Positions 61,863 to 64,000 of a stretch of DNA of 64,000 nucleotides are shown here, one piece after another. A program made the position numbers and the translations under genes. Each line of letters opens with the position of its first letter. The first letter of the stretch is position 1. The notes beneath the pieces are model-generated. The model had not been told where the DNA came from. It searched no databases and saw only the letters and a program-made list of their open reading frames with translations. The stretch is taken from NCBI RefSeq assembly GCF_021129235.1, contig NZ_JAJOMA010000002.1, positions 248,001-312,000 on the forward strand, written 5' to 3'. This stretch comes from Kineosporia mesophila. Lineage in GTDB: Bacteria; Actinomycetota; Actinomycetes; Actinomycetales; Kineosporiaceae.

Positions 61863-62756
61863 GTGTCACGAACGCCCGCCTCCGACGTGGAGATCACCGC
61901 CGACACGGTGCGGCGGTTGCTGCGCGAGCAGCATACCGACATGGCGCACGAGCCAGTCACCGTGCTCGCGAACGGCTGGGACAACGTCATCGCCCGGGTC
62001 GGCGACGATCTCCTGGCCCGCCTTCCCCGTCGTGAGCAGGCCGCGAAACTGGTTCTCGCCGAACAGGCCTGGCTTCCCCAACTGGCCCCGCGCCTGCCGC
62101 TCGCGGTTCCCGTGCCGGTGCGCACCGGCGTCCCCACGTCCTTCTACCCCTACTCCTGGAGTCTCACCCCGTGGCTGCCGGGCCGCCCGGTGGTGTCGGG
62201 CGACGGCACGAGCGCCGAGATCGACCCGGGGGGAACGGCGCTCGCGCTGGGAGCGTTTCTCGGGGCCCTGCATCACCCCGCGCCGCCGCACGCGCCCACG
62301 CACCGGACCCGGGGCGTCCCTCTGCTCGATCGCCGGGAGCTCGACGACCACAACGCGTCCCTCCTGAGCGACACCGGGCATCTGATCGAAGCGCTGGAAG
62401 CCGGCCGGTCGGCGAAACCCTGGCCGCACGAGCCGGTCTGGCTGCACGGCGATCTACATCCGGCCAATGTCCTGGTACGGGAGGGGCGGATCGGAGCGGT
62501 CATCGACTTCGGAGACGTCACCGCGGGCGATCCGGCCACCGACCTGGCCGTGGCCTGGATGCTCGTCCCGGCGCCGGCCCGGGACGTGTTCTGGGACCAG
62601 TACGCGCGGGCTGTGCCCTTTCTCGACGAGACCCGGGTGATCCGGGCCCGGGCCTGGGCCGCCGCGTTCGCCCTGGTCTTCCTCGCGAACTCCGCGGACA
62701 ACCCGCAGATGGCGGCGATCGGGCGGGCGACCTCCGGTGCGCTGAGGTCAGAATGA
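61863..62756 (+). CDS. Aminoglycoside phosphotransferase (APH)-family kinase
   Basis: 297 residues from GTG 61863. The kinase-like fold shows the nucleotide region LANGWDNVIARVGDDLLARL, the catalytic loop WLHGDLHPANVLVREGRI and the metal-binding AVIDFGDVTAGDPATDLAVA. APH-family members phosphorylate aminoglycosides, homoserine, choline or similar alcohols. Nothing in the locus identifies the substrate, so an antibiotic-resistance role should not be assumed. Follows hxlR by 12 bp, and a weak CATGAT hexamer lies six bases before the start. Confidence 0.88.
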   Translation: MSRTPASDVEITADTVRRLLREQHTDMAHEPVTVLANGWDNVIARVGDDLLARLPRREQAAKLVLAEQAWLPQLAPRLPLAVPVPVRTGVPTSFYPYSWSLTPWLPGRPVVSGDGTSAEIDPGGTALALGAFLGALHHPAPPHAPTHRTRGVPLLDRRELDDHNASLLSDTGHLIEALEAGRSAKPWPHEPVWLHGDLHPANVLVREGRIGAVIDFGDVTAGDPATDLAVAWMLVPAPARDVFWDQYARAVPFLDETRVIRARAWAAAFALVFLANSADNPQMAAIGRATSGALRSE

Positions 62757-62766
62757 GGGACGACGT

Positions 62767-62788
62767 GGGCCTTTGGGGCCCCAGGCCC
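62767..62788 (+). terminator. Weak stem-loop after the APH-like gene
   Basis: GGGCCT (62767-62772) and AGGCCC (62783-62788) enclose GGGG-CCCC; 10 bp after the stop. Stability is uncertain because the inner part has no free loop. Confidence 0.3.
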
Positions 62789-62808
62789 CCTGGGTGAGGG
62801 GGCGGTGT

Positions 62809-62814
62809 TACGGT
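62809..62814 (+). promoter_or_regulatory. -10 hexamer of the gene at 62821 (leaderless)
   Basis: TACGGT, six bases before ATG 62821, no Shine-Dalgarno between. Confidence 0.5.
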
Positions 62815-62820
62815 CGCGAC

Positions 62821-63126
62821 ATGCGTCTTCCCACGGCAGCGGTCACGGCAGGTTCTCTGATCGGGGGCTGGCAGGTCGCCCGCCGCACCGGGGTCCGGCC
62901 CCTGGGTGGTGTGGTGCTCGCGGCCGGAGGGGCGCTGGCCGGCCGGGAATGGGCCCGCACGACCGGGCCGGTGACCACCGGTGCACTGGTGGCCACCTAC
63001 GTCGGGGCCTTCGGCCTCAGCCACCCCCTGGCCAAGAAGATCGGAGCCTGGCCCTCGGTGCTCACGGTCTCGGCCCTCACCGCCGCGGCCTCGTACGTGG
63101 TGTCCGACCGCCGCCGGGCGCGCTGA
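62821..63126 (+). CDS. Small hypothetical membrane protein
   Basis: 101 residues with three hydrophobic stretches (about 7-20, 26-42 and 47-62) and a basic C-terminus (SDRRRAR). TGALVATYVGAFGLSHPLAK looks like a conserved core in actinobacterial small membrane proteins, but I cannot name a family. Precedes the TusA-like gene by 15 bp, so they may share a transcript. Confidence 0.7.
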   Translation: MRLPTAAVTAGSLIGGWQVARRTGVRPLGGVVLAAGGALAGREWARTTGPVTTGALVATYVGAFGLSHPLAKKIGAWPSVLTVSALTAAASYVVSDRRRAR

Positions 63127-63141
63127 AACGCTCACCCGGAC

Positions 63142-63447
63142 ATGACCGAGCCCCTCGTCGTCGACGGCACCGGGATGCTCTGCGTGCGCCTGCTGATCAA
63201 GCTGCGCGGTGTGGTGGCGCAGGCGGATCCGGGCACGGTCGTGCACGTGCTCACCACCGATCCGGCCGCGCCCATCGACCTGCCGTCGTGGTGTCATCTC
63301 ACCGGTCATGAATACCTGGGGCAGGTCGGGGAACGGCCCGAACATGCGGTGCACGCGGTGAGGGTGACCGCCGGTGCGCGACGCACCCGCCCCGATCGTC
63401 CCTGGCATCTGGAACCGGAATCCGGGCCGTCCGATCGACGCGAATGA
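63142..63447 (+). CDS. TusA/SirA-like sulfurtransferase-fold protein
   Basis: 101 residues. LVVDGTGMLCVRLLIKLRGV aligns with the start of TusA-family proteins, and VAQADPGTVVHVLTTDPAAP with the following helix-strand. A CxP-type active site is not canonical: the usual Cys-Pro is replaced by CVR. DLPSWCHLTGHEYLGQV keeps a second cysteine. Could be a sulfur carrier or a diverged binding protein. The last 30 residues are a polar tail. Confidence 0.7.
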   Translation: MTEPLVVDGTGMLCVRLLIKLRGVVAQADPGTVVHVLTTDPAAPIDLPSWCHLTGHEYLGQVGERPEHAVHAVRVTAGARRTRPDRPWHLEPESGPSDRRE

Positions 63448-63595
63448 CGGTGACATTCGACGGAACGGGGGCATCGCGAATGCCGGACCCGGATAAAACG
63501 TCCGTCTGCGTAGTCGCCTGGTCCGTCCGGGTGAATGGTGCCCTCGGCAATTAGTCGACGACCACCCCGAATTACTCCTTGCCAGAATCTCGCCC

Positions 63596-63601
63596 TATGC
63601 T
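63596..63601 (+). promoter_or_regulatory. -10 hexamer of lsr2 (leaderless)
   Basis: TATGCT followed by CTGCTC and ATG 63608. The promoter is in a locally AT-richer stretch, as expected for a gene autoregulated by an AT-binding protein. Confidence 0.55.
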
Positions 63602-63607
63602 CTGCTC

Positions 63608-63928
63608 ATGGCGCAGAGAACAATTGTGGAATTCACCGACGACCTCAACGGAAAGCCCGCGGCCGAGACGGTCACGTTCTCGCTCGACGGCAAGACCTAT
63701 GAGATCGACGTGACCGACAAGAACGCCGCGAAATTGCGCCAGGCTTTCGAGCCCTGGACCGAGAGCGCGCGTCGTCTCACCAAGTCCGGCCGCACCATCC
63801 GTAAGGTCGCCACCGACGTCGACACCGCTGCTGTGCGCGCCTGGGCCGCCAGTAACGGCATCGAGGTCTCCGCCCGTGGCCGTATCTCCTCGACCGTGCT
63901 CGAGCAGTACCGCGCCGCCGGGAACTGA
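63608..63928 (+). CDS. lsr2: Lsr2-type nucleoid-associated silencer
   Basis: 106 residues. The N-terminal dimerisation beta-domain has VEFTDDLNGKPAAETVTFSL and YEIDVTDKNAAKLRQAF. The C-terminal AT-hook-like DNA-binding helix pair has VRAWAASNGIEVSARGRISS with the RGR minor-groove motif. Lsr2 coats AT-rich foreign DNA and silences it in Actinobacteria, the functional counterpart of H-NS. The usual RGRIP is RGRIS here. Most actinobacteria have one or two copies; this may be either. Confidence 0.95.
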   Translation: MAQRTIVEFTDDLNGKPAAETVTFSLDGKTYEIDVTDKNAAKLRQAFEPWTESARRLTKSGRTIRKVATDVDTAAVRAWAASNGIEVSARGRISSTVLEQYRAAGN

Positions 63929-63964
63929 TCGAAACCCGATTGACCGCGGGCCGGTCGTTCCCCC

Positions 63965-63970
63965 TAGGTT
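63965..63970 (+). promoter_or_regulatory. -10 hexamer of the gene starting at 63978
   Basis: TAGGTT with seven bases (GACCGGC) before the ATG at 63978, again a leaderless layout. Confidence 0.45.
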
Positions 63971-63977
63971 GACCGGC

Positions 63978-64000
63978 ATGCATCCCGCAGTGGAAAAACT
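63978..64000 (+). CDS. Start of an unidentified gene running off the window
   Basis: ATG 63978 begins a frame reading MHPAVEK at the window edge. The -10-like TAGGTT directly upstream supports a real start. Too short to classify. Confidence 0.4.

Overview
The window is high-GC, densely coded DNA with many GTG/TTG starts and the conserved actinobacterial marker set Lsr2, WhiA, RbpA and OpcA. The order uvrC-rapZ-yvcK-whiA-gap-pgk-tpiA-secG-rbpA ... pgl-opcA-zwf-pgi-tal-tkt / ctaB is a classic chromosomal backbone of Actinomycetota. A filamentous or motile-spore actinomycete (Kineosporia/Streptomyces-like) is plausible, but the genus cannot be fixed from sequence alone.

Layout. 1-7.2 kb is accessory: a partial DUF222/HNH nuclease gene behind a perfect SOS box, a TetR regulator divergent from a methyltransferase, a decayed IS5-type element, an XRE/MmyB-like regulator coupled to an HSL-type hydrolase, and a gene-poor stretch carrying an orphan IS end. 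7.2-23.9 kb holds a metallo-beta-lactamase-fold hydrolase, uvrA, a GNAT enzyme, a methyltransferase, metH (probable SAH riboswitch), aminopeptidase N, an MFS carrier and uvrC. 24.2-31.3 kb is the backbone block rapZ-yvcK-whiA, gap-pgk-tpiA, secG and rbpA. 31.4-47.3 kb looks like an accessory insertion within the backbone. It contains an F420-type monooxygenase, a four-carbon acid-sugar catabolic locus (otnC/otnK, dehydrogenase, GntP permease, DeoR regulator), two adjacent secreted proteins with near-identical five-repeat propeller domains and different cell-wall-directed heads, a TPR-GGDEF protein, an LtrA-family protein, a Ser/Thr kinase with an extracellular ricin-type lectin, and a methyltransferase. 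47.5-57.3 kb is the pentose-phosphate block pgl-opcA-zwf / pgi-tal-tkt with ctaB divergent. 57.4-64 kb holds a second luciferase-like enzyme, a membrane GGDEF-EAL protein followed by a very long hairpin, a DoxX/HxlR divergon with an 18-bp palindrome, an APH-like kinase, small proteins, lsr2 and the start of one more gene.

How the parts work together. DNA damage is a theme. The DUF222/HNH gene has a LexA-type box, while uvrA and uvrC both carry the RecA-independent (PafBC-type) damage promoter TGTCGGTG-N8-TAnnnT and are apparently leaderless, starting at a GTG exactly 7 nt after the -10. A third copy with a weaker -10 but identical geometry precedes the monooxygenase gene at 31397. Central carbon flow is covered by glycolysis genes (gap, pgk, tpiA, pgi), both arms of the pentose-phosphate pathway, and the YvcK/RapZ pair.

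Two further patterns stand out. Many genes are apparently leaderless, with a -10 hexamer 6-7 nt before the start codon. Several genes carry in-frame minisatellites (9, 15, 18 and about 15 bp units) in linkers or loops. No tRNA, rRNA or CRISPR array was seen.
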